DNA from: Halorussus amylolyticus
Lineage (GTDB): Archaea > Halobacteriota > Halobacteria > Halobacteriales > Haladaptataceae
Reading direction: 5' to 3'
Assembly (NCBI RefSeq): GCF_004143485.2
Contig: NZ_ML974134.1
Location: 181,262 to 245,261, forward strand
Length of the DNA stretch: 64,000 bases
Part shown: one piece after another, positions 31,969-40,024 of the stretch
Layout: every line of letters starts with the position of its first letter
How positions within the stretch are numbered: position 1 is the first letter of the stretch
The notes under the pieces: generated by a model
What the model was told of the DNA's origin: nothing
What the model saw: the letters and a program-made list of their open reading frames with translations, nothing else
Databases searched by the model: none
Program-made: the position numbers and the translations under genes

Positions 31969-33132
31969 ATGCGAATCTGCGTCCTCGGCGCGGGCTACGC
32001 CGGACTGACCCTCGCCCGAAAACTCGAACGCACCGTCCCCGACGACATCGACCTCCTCGTCGTCGAGCGAACCGGAAGCCACCTCGTCCAGCACGAGGTC
32101 CACCGGGTCGTCCGCAGGCCGTCGCTGGCCGACGACATCGTGGTCCCGCTCGAAGACGTGCTCGACCGCGCGGAGGTTCGGCAGGCCGAGGTCGCGGACG
32201 TGGACCCCGAAGGAAGCGTCGTCACGCTTGACGGCGGCGAGACCGTCGAGTACGACTACGCCGCGGTGTGCCTCGGCGCAGAGACCGCCTTCTACGACCT
32301 GCCGGGCGTCGAGGAACACGCCGCGCCGCTCAAGACGGTTAGGGACGCCGAGCGCATCCGCGAGGGATTCCTCGACGCGCTCGACCGCGCCGAAAATCGA
32401 GATGCGGAGACCCGCGTCGTGGTCGGCGGTGCGGGACTCTCCGGCATCCAAGTCGCGGGGGAACTGGCCGCGTTCGCCGACGAGGAGAACGCGACCGACG
32501 ACGTGGAAATCACCCTGCTCGAACAGTTCGACTCGGTCGCGCCCGCGTTCCCCGAGAACTTCCAGACTGCGGTTCGCGACGAACTCGAAGCCCGCGGGGT
32601 GGAGATTCTGACGAACGCCACCGTCTCGCGTGCGACCGACGAAACGGTCGAACTCGAATCCGGCGAATCCATCGACTACGAGCAGTTCGTCTGGACCGGC
32701 GGCATCCGCGGCCCGAACGCGCTCGACGGCGAGCGTCCCGAGGTCAGAAACACGCTCCGAGTCTCGGACTCGACGTTCGTGGTCGGCGACGCCGCCCGTG
32801 TCGTGGACGCCGACGGTGAACCCGTTCCGGCGAGCGCGCAGGCCGCGGTCCGGGAGGCCCGAACCGTCGCCGACAATCTCGCCAGACTCGTCGAACACGA
32901 CCGCGAGGACGACGACATCTTCGACCCCCGACTCGACCCGTTCGCGTTCGACTCGCCGGGGTGGCTGGTGTCGGTCGGCGACGGCGCGGTCGCACAGGTC
33001 GGACCGACGGTCGTCACGGGCCGGGCGGCGAAGGCGCTCAAGACGACCGTGGGCGCGGGATACCTCTCGTCGGTGGGTGCGGTCAGAAACGCCGCGGACC
33101 TCGTGGGAGAGGAGTTAGGGTACGAGAAGTAG
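31969..33132 (+). CDS. FAD-dependent pyridine nucleotide-disulfide oxidoreductase (NDH-2-like)
   Basis: A 387-residue flavoprotein. The N-terminal Rossmann motif ICVLGAGYAGLTLARKLE binds FAD, VVVGGAGLSGIQVAGELA binds NAD(P)H, and the C-terminal FVVGDAARVVD completes the FAD site. The closest families are type II NADH dehydrogenase and related membrane-associated quinone reductases; ATAAQ-like residues (PASAQAAVREA) occur at the right place. No transmembrane helix is visible. It starts at ATG 31969 (MRICVLGAG) with no leader. The acceptor (menaquinone or other) is unproven. Confidence 0.9.
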   Translation: MRICVLGAGYAGLTLARKLERTVPDDIDLLVVERTGSHLVQHEVHRVVRRPSLADDIVVPLEDVLDRAEVRQAEVADVDPEGSVVTLDGGETVEYDYAAVCLGAETAFYDLPGVEEHAAPLKTVRDAERIREGFLDALDRAENRDAETRVVVGGAGLSGIQVAGELAAFADEENATDDVEITLLEQFDSVAPAFPENFQTAVRDELEARGVEILTNATVSRATDETVELESGESIDYEQFVWTGGIRGPNALDGERPEVRNTLRVSDSTFVVGDAARVVDADGEPVPASAQAAVREARTVADNLARLVEHDREDDDIFDPRLDPFAFDSPGWLVSVGDGAVAQVGPTVVTGRAAKALKTTVGAGYLSSVGAVRNAADLVGEELGYEK

Positions 33133-33498
33133 CTACATCCCCGGCACGCCGAGCGCGTCGGGCGTCAGGAGGCCGAGCGTGCTGAGCGCGACCAGCACGA
33201 CCCAGACCGAGAGCCACGCCACGAGACCGACGCCGATGGCCTTCACCCACCCGCCGGGGTACCGGACGTTGATGACCCAAATCCACGCGACGAGCGCGAG
33301 GAACGGTCCGAGGAGCGGAATCCAGCCGAGGAACACCGCGACCAGCCACCACACCACCGACCCCACGATGGCGGTGATGACGGCGTACCCGAAGTCCTCG
33401 ATACCCGTGATGACTCGCGCACCGACGTAGATGCCGAACGCCCCGATGAGGAGGCTCACGACGAACCCGATGACGAAGTCGATAGGTCCTGCTACCAT
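33133..33498 (-). CDS. small four-helix membrane protein, function unknown
   Basis: A 121-residue hydrophobic protein with about four transmembrane segments (DFVIGFVVSLLIGAFGIYVG, AVITAIVGSVVWWLVAVFLG, FLALVAWIWVINVRYPG and a C-terminal run). The Trp/Gly pattern is that of conserved haloarchaeal YrvD/DUF-type membrane proteins. Its stop is immediately adjacent to the oxidoreductase stop (convergent, zero gap). ATG 33498 (MVAGPIDFV) is chosen over 33531. Confidence 0.78.
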   Translation of the reverse strand: MVAGPIDFVIGFVVSLLIGAFGIYVGARVITGIEDFGYAVITAIVGSVVWWLVAVFLGWIPLLGPFLALVAWIWVINVRYPGGWVKAIGVGLVAWLSVWVVLVALSTLGLLTPDALGVPGM

Positions 33499-33562
33499 AC
33501 GTCCACTCCGTTCTCCCCGACCTTTTATCACACGGTTCCGACCGACTCGTGAGTCGGCGTTT

Positions 33563-34057
33563 TCACTCGAACTCGCGCTCGGTCGAGCGCGAGTTCGAGT
33601 TGTCTCGGCCGGACCCGTCCTGACCGGACTCGTCTCGGCCGGACCCGTCGCGACCGACGTGCTCGCGGGCGCTCTCTGGCGTCTCGGTTTCGAGCAGGCG
33701 TTCGAGCTTTCGCTCGAAGGCCTCGTCGCTCAGGTCGCCCCGGGCGTAGCGGTCTCGAAGGGTGTCGAGCGCGTCCTGCTTCGACCGGGGGTGTCGGGAT
33801 TCGGTGCGGTCGTTCGGGGTGTCCACACCCGACACGGTCGTCTCGTCGTGGGTTTCGTCGTCGCTCTCGTCGTCCCCGTAGAGGATTTCGACGATAGGGA
33901 CGAGCACCGCGAACCCGATGACGAACACCATCCAGAACCACTCGAACCCGGCGAACAGTCCGAGCAGACCCAGTCCGAGGACGACGAGCGAGACGACCTC
34001 CGTCACCGGGTGGTCGTCGCCCTCGTCCGTCGGATGGGTCGCGTGCGAATCGTCCAT
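33563..34057 (-). CDS. membrane protein with SHOCT domain
   Basis: A 164-residue protein. Two hydrophobic segments (about residues 20-60) are followed by an acidic linker and a SHOCT domain (DALDTLRDRYARGDLSDEAF). A low-complexity tail rich in Gly, Asp, Arg and Ser with repeats of DGSGRDES follows. The family is widespread in haloarchaea; SHOCT domains often mediate oligomerisation, but function is unknown. ATG 34057 (MDDSHATHPTDEG) is used. A 17-bp perfect hairpin (33565-33600) covers the last codons and touches the stop. Confidence 0.82.
   Translation of the reverse strand: MDDSHATHPTDEGDDHPVTEVVSLVVLGLGLLGLFAGFEWFWMVFVIGFAVLVPIVEILYGDDESDDETHDETTVSGVDTPNDRTESRHPRSKQDALDTLRDRYARGDLSDEAFERKLERLLETETPESAREHVGRDGSGRDESGQDGSGRDNSNSRSTEREFE
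33565..33600. repeat. 17-bp perfect hairpin overlapping the stop codon of the SHOCT gene
   Basis: A 17-base arm (33565-33581), a GT loop and a perfectly complementary arm (33584-33600). It spans the last twelve codons of the SHOCT gene and the first base of its stop. In an mRNA it would form a very stable stem at the end of translation; it may act as a 3' end or processing signal. Confidence 0.75.
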
Positions 34058-34165
34058 ATCCGGGCTACTTCGGTCGCCGCCAAAAAGATTGATACCCGAC
34101 GTGTCGGATTCTGTCGTCTTCCCCGCGTCAGTGACTTTAAGGTACTGGCCGAACCTTCGCCGCGC

Positions 34166-34387
34166 ATGGCACGCGAGACTGCGCTGTTGGACAAGGCGCT
34201 CGTCGGGGCGGTCGGCCTCGCCGCGGGAGCGATTATCGGGACGCGAGCGGTACGATACTATCGACAAACGGCGACCACGAGCGTCGTCTGTACTGACTGC
34301 GGCGAATCCATGCCGGTGGACGACGTGCTCGACCCCGCGGTGACGTGTAGCTGTATCACGCCCCGGGACTCTCACGGGCTTCGATAA
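34166..34387 (+). CDS. small membrane-anchored zinc-ribbon-like protein (73 aa)
   Basis: A 73-residue protein. A single hydrophobic helix (about residues 10-27, ALVGAVGLAAGAIIGTRAV) is followed by a short cysteine-containing domain VVCTDCGESMPVDDVL with CxxC and a later CSC, which could coordinate zinc. ATG 34166 is taken as start; the frame is open far upstream but only in the shadow of the opposite-strand gene. The function is unknown; membrane-linked zinc ribbons often serve in protein or RNA binding. Confidence 0.7.
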   Translation: MARETALLDKALVGAVGLAAGAIIGTRAVRYYRQTATTSVVCTDCGESMPVDDVLDPAVTCSCITPRDSHGLR

Positions 34388-34418
34388 CGACTACAACCCG
34401 GGGGCCGTACGAAGTCGT

Positions 34419-34766
34419 ATGGACGCCGACGAACTCCACGACCGACTCGAAGGCCGACTCATGAGCCACGGCGTCTACGTCACGTCGCTCGACCGGACCG
34501 AGAGTGCGCTCCGAATCACCTACGAGACCGCCACGCCGGGCGAGGGCGTCCCGCAACGCGAAATCGGTCGCGTCCTGAATCTCCTGCTCGACTCGGTGGC
34601 CGAGGGGTGGGAGCCGTCCGACGTTCGGGGACGAGTCGAGGACATCGACGGCGACGACCGCGGGACGTGGCGGGCCCAAAGCGAGTGGCTACGCGCCCAC
34701 GCACGCGGTGACATCTCTGATGTGGACCTCTCCCAGCGCGTCCTCGACACGGTCGAGGACGCCTGA
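34419..34766 (+). CDS. conserved haloarchaeal protein, function unknown (115 aa)
   Basis: A 115-residue soluble protein with a mixed alpha/beta composition, beginning MDADELHDRLEGRLMSHGVY and ending with RAHARGDISDVDLSQRVLDT. The acidic surface fits a haloarchaeal cytosolic protein. No catalytic motif is evident. The stop codon's last base is the first base of a 110-bp inverted-repeat element. Confidence 0.7.
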   Translation: MDADELHDRLEGRLMSHGVYVTSLDRTESALRITYETATPGEGVPQREIGRVLNLLLDSVAEGWEPSDVRGRVEDIDGDDRGTWRAQSEWLRAHARGDISDVDLSQRVLDTVEDA

Positions 34767-34875
34767 TAGGGTCGGTTGTAATTCGGTACCGGCCCGCATC
34801 TGTCGCCGGACTGTTTCACGCCAGACTCATCGGAAATAGCGTACGTCTGCTGAAAATGGTTACAACCGACCCTAT
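34766..34875. mobile_element. 110-bp MITE-like element with perfect 16-bp terminal inverted repeats
   Basis: ATAGGGTCGGTTGTAA (34766-34781) and its exact complement (34860-34875) bound 78 bases of non-coding sequence. It fits exactly between two convergent genes, overlapping the stop codon of one by a base and ending nine bases before the other. There is no target duplication apparent. TIRs of this GGGT...TTGTAA sort occur on some haloarchaeal insertion sequences, recalled rather than checked. A bidirectional 3'-end structure is the alternative. Confidence 0.65.
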
Positions 34876-34884
34876 GAGTCCGGC

Positions 34885-36384
34885 TCACGACAGCCAGTAC
34901 GACGGCGTGAGCAGGACCAACACCGGAATGATTTCGATTCTGCCGACCCACATCAGCACCGTCATGACGAGCTTCGTACTCGCGGGAAAATCGACGTAGC
35001 TCCCGAACGGCCCGGCGATTCCGAACCCCGGACCGACGTTGAAGAACGTCGCGGCGGCCGCGCCCATCGCCTCGAACTCCCCGATTCCGAGACCCACCCG
35101 CGAGGTGTCGAGCACCACGAATATCGTGGCCGCGATGAAGAGCACGAGGCTCACGAGCGTGTAGGCGTACATGTCCCGAATCGTCGCCTCGTCCACGACC
35201 CGCCCGCTCAGCCGAACCGGCTGAATCACGTCGGGGTGGCCCGCGACGAACAGGTCGCGTCGGAACGCCTTGAGGACGACCAGCCACCGGAGCGCCTTGA
35301 TGGAACACGTCGTGCTCCCGGCCATTCCGCCGATGAACATGCAGACGAACAGGAGGTTCTTCGCGGACGGCGACCAGAGGTCGAAGTTCGCGCTCGCGTA
35401 CCCCGTCGTGGTCATGATGGAGACCACCTGAAATATCGAGTGCCGAAGCGTGGCCTCGGCGTCTCCGGGGAACGTCGCGTCGAGCCACAGAATCCCAGCG
35501 ACCGAGAGGCTGAAGAAGCCCAGGACCCCGACGTAGAACCGGAATTCGTCGGACCCGGAGAGCCGACGGGTGTTGCCCTGGAGGACGAGATAGATGAGCA
35601 CGAAACTGGTCGCCCCGAGCGCCATGAACGGAATCACGGTCCACTGGACCACCGGCGAGAACGCCGCGAGGCTCTCGGGCCGCGGCGAGAAGCCGCTGGT
35701 CGAGACCGTGGTGAACGCGTGGGCGAACGCGTCGTAGAGGGTCATCTCGGGTGCGAGACCCACCAGCCGAAACGCGTAGAGAATCGCGACCTGCGCCAGC
35801 GTGAGAGCGACGTAGATACCCCAGAGGATGCGCGCGGTCTCGGAGATTCGGGGCGTGAGCTTGTTCACGTCGCGGGTCTGGGTCTCGGTCTCCATGAGCT
35901 GGGCACCCGCGACCGAGAGCTGTGAGAGGACCGCGGTAGCGAGCACCAAAATACCCAAGCCGCCGAGCCACTGGATGAGCGACCGCCACAGCATCACCGC
36001 ACGCGAGTGGACCGAGAAGTCCACCACGACGGTCGCGCCGGTCGTCGTGATGCCGCTCGTGCTCTCGAACAGCGCGTTGACCGGGTCGGCGAGCGTGCCG
36101 TTGCCCGCGAGCACGAACGGAATCGCGCCCACGGCCGCGACCGCAATCCACGTGAGCGACACCATCAGGAACGCCTCCCGGGGGTAGAGGTCGCGGTCCT
36201 CCGACAGCGATTCGAGACCGAACCCGACGACAAGCGTGAGCAGAATCGTCGCGACGAACGGCACCACGTCCACCCCATCGTAGACTGCGATGGCGAGCGG
36301 GACGACGAGCGGAACGCTCAGCCACTTGAGGACGGTCCCGACGAGACTGCAACTGCTCCGCCAGTCCACGTGGATTCTCGTCAT
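34885..36384 (-). CDS. trkH: TrkH-family potassium uptake transporter
   Basis: A 499-residue potassium-translocating subunit with eight membrane segments and four pore-loop repeats. The selectivity glycine motifs are seen in ALFESTSGITTTGATVV, FTTVSTSGFSPRPES, IMTTTGYASANFDLWS and FFNVGPGFGIAGPFGSY. FIGGMAGSTTCSIKALRW is the KTN-partner contact region. Such transporters maintain the molar internal potassium of haloarchaea. No trkA gene is adjacent; it is 9 bases from the MITE-like element at its 3' end. ATG 36384 (MTRIHVDWRSS) is used. Confidence 0.95.
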   Translation of the reverse strand: MTRIHVDWRSSCSLVGTVLKWLSVPLVVPLAIAVYDGVDVVPFVATILLTLVVGFGLESLSEDRDLYPREAFLMVSLTWIAVAAVGAIPFVLAGNGTLADPVNALFESTSGITTTGATVVVDFSVHSRAVMLWRSLIQWLGGLGILVLATAVLSQLSVAGAQLMETETQTRDVNKLTPRISETARILWGIYVALTLAQVAILYAFRLVGLAPEMTLYDAFAHAFTTVSTSGFSPRPESLAAFSPVVQWTVIPFMALGATSFVLIYLVLQGNTRRLSGSDEFRFYVGVLGFFSLSVAGILWLDATFPGDAEATLRHSIFQVVSIMTTTGYASANFDLWSPSAKNLLFVCMFIGGMAGSTTCSIKALRWLVVLKAFRRDLFVAGHPDVIQPVRLSGRVVDEATIRDMYAYTLVSLVLFIAATIFVVLDTSRVGLGIGEFEAMGAAAATFFNVGPGFGIAGPFGSYVDFPASTKLVMTVLMWVGRIEIIPVLVLLTPSYWLS

Positions 36385-36482
36385 CGGAGGCTCCCCCGGT
36401 CTCGGGCGTCTGATTCGGCGATAGCTCGCATGCGACGTTGTCGTTGCCGGGATTTACGGCCGAGACCACTTAAATCGGAGAC

Positions 36483-37019
36483 TCACTCCCCGGCCGAAAT
36501 CGGAAATTCTGCGAGGTCGGGATACAGAAGGTCGTCGGGATGCCGGTCCCACCACTTCGCCTCCGCAATCTCACCCTCGCGCGGGCGTACGTCGCCCGAG
36601 ACGTACTCGGCGTCGAAAATGATGATGAGCCGATAGATTCGCGGTCGCTCGTCGCGGGGTCCTCGAACCGCGATTCGGTGTGCCTGTCGAATCCCCGTCA
36701 GTTCGACCTCGACGCCCGCCTCCTCGCGCACCTCGCGTCGGGCGGTATCTTCGAGCGTTTCGCCCGGTTCGTGTTTCCCGCCGGGGTCCGACCACGCCGT
36801 TGCGCCCTCGTGGCGCACGAGCAGGGCTTCCCCGGCGTCGTTTCGGACCCACGCGCCCGCACCGCCGTGGGTTCCCGCGTCGAACCGGTCGGCGACCGAC
36901 TCGTACGCCTCCGGAGGGTGGTCCCACGTTTTCTCGACCACTTCGAACGCGCCGTACTCGGTTTCGAGGCGGTCGATGGCGTCGGCGACACGGCGGCGCG
37001 AACGCTTGGTGAGCGACAT
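36483..37019 (-). CDS. Nudix hydrolase
   Basis: A 178-residue Nudix-family protein that probably hydrolyses a nucleoside diphosphate derivative. The Nudix box is complete: GGKHEPGETLEDTARREV followed by REEAGVEV. The substrate cannot be read from sequence. Two-thirds of the protein precedes or surrounds the box with an N-terminal helical extension. The frame continues to 37205, but ATG 37019 (MSLTKRSRRRVADAID) is the natural start. Confidence 0.92.
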   Translation of the reverse strand: MSLTKRSRRRVADAIDRLETEYGAFEVVEKTWDHPPEAYESVADRFDAGTHGGAGAWVRNDAGEALLVRHEGATAWSDPGGKHEPGETLEDTARREVREEAGVEVELTGIRQAHRIAVRGPRDERPRIYRLIIIFDAEYVSGDVRPREGEIAEAKWWDRHPDDLLYPDLAEFPISAGE

Positions 37020-37223
37020 GTACTCGTGGTACGCACCCGGCAAAAAAGTCAGTTTTGTTATTCGTTCGTGGATGCCCCGCTGAAGCGAGACCGCGCCCAA
37101 ATTGGACGATAGGCGATGCCTAACGAGCGCCGACCGATATAAGCCGCCCCTAACGTCGAGCCAACCCCTCGCGGCGGCCGACTGTTTCGCCACCTCCCTC
37201 GGCAACCGACTCCCCCCGACCGA

Positions 37224-39029
37224 CTACACGTGTCGGTCGAGGAAGTCGGCGACCGTGGTGTACGCCTCGATGCGATTTTCGAGCTTCGAGAAGCCGTGAC
37301 CCTCGTCGTCGAAGACGAGCTTTTCGACCGGGACGCCCTGCTCGGCCGCCTCGTCGGCGATTTGCTCGGCCTCGCCGACCGGGACGCGCGGGTCGTTCGC
37401 GCCGTGGAGCACCAGCAGGGGTGTCGCGATGTTCTCGACGTTGTTGATGGGACTGATGGATTCGAGGAACTCGCGGTCGTCGGCGAGCGACCCGTACTCG
37501 GCCTCGCGGTGTTCGCGCCGCCAGTCGCCCGTGTTTTCGAGGAACGTCACGAAGTTGGCGATGCCCACGATGTCCACCCCGGCGGCCCACAGGTCGGGGT
37601 ACTCGGTGAGTGCGGCCAGTACCATGAAACCGCCGTACGACCCGCCCATCGCGACGATTCGGTCGGAATCGACCGCCCGCTGGTCGGCGAGCCACGCGAC
37701 CGCCTCGGCGACGTCGCGCACGGAGTCCATCCGCTTTTCCACGTCGTCCAGGTGGGTGTACGTCTTCCCGTAGCCCGACGACCCCCGGACGTTGGGTTCG
37801 AAGTAGGCGTATCCCCGATTCAGGAAGTACTGCTTGACCGGGTGGAACGACGGGCGGCGCTGGCTCTCGGGACCGCCGTGGATGTCCACGATGACGGGCG
37901 TCTCGCCGTCCTCGGCGTCGGCCGGAACCGAGTAGAATCCCGGAATCGCCCGGTCGTCGAACGACTCGTAGCGGACGAGTCGCGGCCGAACGAACGACTC
38001 CTTCGGAAGCCCCGCGGTCGCGGCGTCGGTCCATCGCTCGGCCGCTCCCGTTTCGGCGTCCACGACGTAGACGTTGGTGTTCTCGGCGCTCGCCGTCACC
38101 GTGACCGCGAACCGCTCGGCGTCGGGGTCGAACGCTCCGCCGCCGTAGACGCCCCGCGGGAGGTTCGGCGCGGCGAACTCCCGGACCGAAGTCTCGCCGG
38201 TGAGTTCGCCAGCCGTGAGTTCGGTGTAGCCGTCGACGTTCCGGCCGTAGACGAACCGTCCGGTGTCGTCGTCGAGCGTCAGACTCTCGACGTTCCAGTC
38301 GCCGCCGTCCTCGACGACCTCGACGTCGCCGTCTTCGAGGTCGAGCCGGGCGAAATAGCTGGTGTCGGCGTCCCGGTCGGTGGTGAGATACAGCGCGTCC
38401 CCGTCGGGCCCCCAGTTGACGTTTCGATACCGGGCCTCGCCTTCGTGGGGCGTGACGTGGTCGAAATCCCCCGTTTCGAGGTCCAGCACGTACGCGTCGT
38501 AGTCGAAGCTCGAATGGGCTTCGAGCACGGCGAGGCGGTCGTCGTCGGGACTCCACCCCGCGACAGAGAGCCATCCGTCGCCCTCGTGGACCAGTTCGGC
38601 GTGGTCGCCGACCTCGTCGCGGCCCTGCACGTACACGTCGAAGACGCTCTCTTCGCGTCGGTTCGACGCGAACGCGAACTTCGAGCCGTCCGAGTTCCAC
38701 CCGCCCCAGTAGTGAATCGCGTCGGGCGTGTCGGTCAGCGGGGTGACGGTCTCGCCGTCGCCGTCGAGTCGGAACAGCTGAGTGCGCTCGTTGCCGCCGT
38801 GGTCCATCCCGAAGGCGAGTTCGTCGCGCTCGGGCGACCACGACGCGAACGTGACCCGCTCGTCCTCGAACGTTAGCTGTTGGGGCCACGTCGCCGGGGC
38901 GTCGAGTCGCCACACCTGCGGGACGCCCGTGGTGTCGAGCAGGACCGAGAGTCGGTCGCCGTCTGGGCCGAACGACGGGGAGTGTGCGCTTCTGACGTTG
39001 AGATACCGCTCGAAATCGTACGTCGTCAT
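37224..39029 (-). CDS. S9-family prolyl oligopeptidase/acylaminoacyl peptidase
   Basis: A 601-residue serine peptidase with an N-terminal beta-propeller (WD/PD40-like repeats about residues 20-340, e.g. SWSPERDELAFGMDHGG) and a C-terminal alpha/beta-hydrolase domain. The nucleophile motif is GGSYGGF; Asp lies in LHGANDPRVP and His in DDEGHGFSK, completing the triad. No signal peptide is seen, so it is probably cytosolic and acts on short peptides. ATG 39029 (MTTYDFERYLNVRSAHSP) is used. Confidence 0.95.
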   Translation of the reverse strand: MTTYDFERYLNVRSAHSPSFGPDGDRLSVLLDTTGVPQVWRLDAPATWPQQLTFEDERVTFASWSPERDELAFGMDHGGNERTQLFRLDGDGETVTPLTDTPDAIHYWGGWNSDGSKFAFASNRREESVFDVYVQGRDEVGDHAELVHEGDGWLSVAGWSPDDDRLAVLEAHSSFDYDAYVLDLETGDFDHVTPHEGEARYRNVNWGPDGDALYLTTDRDADTSYFARLDLEDGDVEVVEDGGDWNVESLTLDDDTGRFVYGRNVDGYTELTAGELTGETSVREFAAPNLPRGVYGGGAFDPDAERFAVTVTASAENTNVYVVDAETGAAERWTDAATAGLPKESFVRPRLVRYESFDDRAIPGFYSVPADAEDGETPVIVDIHGGPESQRRPSFHPVKQYFLNRGYAYFEPNVRGSSGYGKTYTHLDDVEKRMDSVRDVAEAVAWLADQRAVDSDRIVAMGGSYGGFMVLAALTEYPDLWAAGVDIVGIANFVTFLENTGDWRREHREAEYGSLADDREFLESISPINNVENIATPLLVLHGANDPRVPVGEAEQIADEAAEQGVPVEKLVFDDEGHGFSKLENRIEAYTTVADFLDRHV

Positions 39030-39368
39030 GGGAGTCGATACCGAGCGGAGCGGGAAAGCGTTTTGGACACCGGAGTCGGTCGCGAGAAACGCCGACCAGA
39101 AAGCCGGTAATCGGCGGTTCCGCGACCGACGCCCGAATCGAGGTCGAAGCCGACGCGTCGGTCCGGACCGCGCCGCGCCGGGCGACTCTCGGATTCCGAA
39201 CCGCCGTCGAATTTAGTCGTCGTCGCCGCGTTTCGTTCCGAGCCAAAGCCCAGTTTCCTCGGCGTGCTCCCGACGCAATTCGGTGTTAAAATCCTGAACG
39301 ATTTTTTCGCGTCCTAAACGTTCGAATCGGTTTATGAACGCTTCTATCTTCCGTTCTCCGAGGTGAGT
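39030..39368. other. divergent intergenic region, no gene seen
   Basis: A 339-base gap between the S9 peptidase (minus) and a DUF7344-like gene (plus). The open frame on the minus strand here reads as an Arg/Ala-rich shadow and has no family features. TTTATG at 39331-39336 lies about 27 bases before an in-frame GTG at 39363 and is probably the promoter of the plus-strand gene. Confidence 0.6.
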
Positions 39369-39932
39369 ATGGCTTCCCAGAGCACACATCCGTCACGAGA
39401 CGAGGTTTTCGACGCCGTGAAGAACCTCCGTCGTCGCTACGTCATCTACTATCTCCAGCGACACGGCGGCCCGGTCGAACTCGGCGACCTCGCCGAGCAG
39501 GTGGCGGCGTGGGAGAACGATACGACGGTCGAGAAGGTGTCACCGAACGAGCGCAAGTCGGTGTACAGCGCGCTCCACCAGACTCACCTCCCGAAGCTAC
39601 AGGCCGCCGGTGTCCTCCGGTACGACGCCGACCGGAGTCTGGTGGCGACCACCGACCACGCCACCCGGATGGACCTCCAACTGGCGAGCGACCCCCACAC
39701 CTCGGTGCCGTGGCATCACCTGTACCTCTCGCTCGCGGGCGCGAGCCTCGTCGTGCTGACCTCGCTCTGGCAGGGCATCTACCCGTTTTCGGCGATTTCG
39801 GGCGTCGAGTTCGCGCTGGCCGTCATCGCGACGTTCGGCGTGACCGCGCTCGGACACACCTACGACCTGCGACGGTGGCGACGGCGGGCGAACGACGCCG
39901 CGCCCGACTTCATTCTCGAACTCGACGACTGA
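39369..39932 (+). CDS. DUF7344-like winged-helix membrane protein
   Basis: A 187-residue protein (189 from GTG 39363, which the TTTATG box at 39331 might favour). The N-terminal half is a winged-helix domain of the type named DUF7344 in haloarchaea: DEVFDAVKNLRRRYVIYYL, ELGDLAEQVAAWEND and SVYSALHQTHLPKLQAAGV. Two transmembrane helices (about residues 115-160) and an acidic tail follow. It looks like a membrane-anchored transcription regulator; target unknown. Confidence 0.85.
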   Translation: MASQSTHPSRDEVFDAVKNLRRRYVIYYLQRHGGPVELGDLAEQVAAWENDTTVEKVSPNERKSVYSALHQTHLPKLQAAGVLRYDADRSLVATTDHATRMDLQLASDPHTSVPWHHLYLSLAGASLVVLTSLWQGIYPFSAISGVEFALAVIATFGVTALGHTYDLRRWRRRANDAAPDFILELDD

Positions 39933-40024
39933 CCGAATTTCCCGAGTCCGATTCGAGACGGTGGCCCGCTCGCCCCCGAAGCCGAAGGGTTGGGTTTTTA
40001 ATGGGGCGCTTCGTGGCGCTTGGT

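Noticed and set aside
34166-34387. Possibility that the small zinc-ribbon-like gene is only a shadow
   Set aside because: It was kept: it lies outside other genes, has a sensible helix plus CxxC pattern and a good ATG. The upstream extension of the frame, however, was rejected.
37230-38876. 548-codon plus-strand frame opposite the S9 peptidase
   Set aside because: It is antisense to a well-supported peptidase with full catalytic triad; its Val/Arg/Asp-rich sequence is a typical GC-driven shadow.
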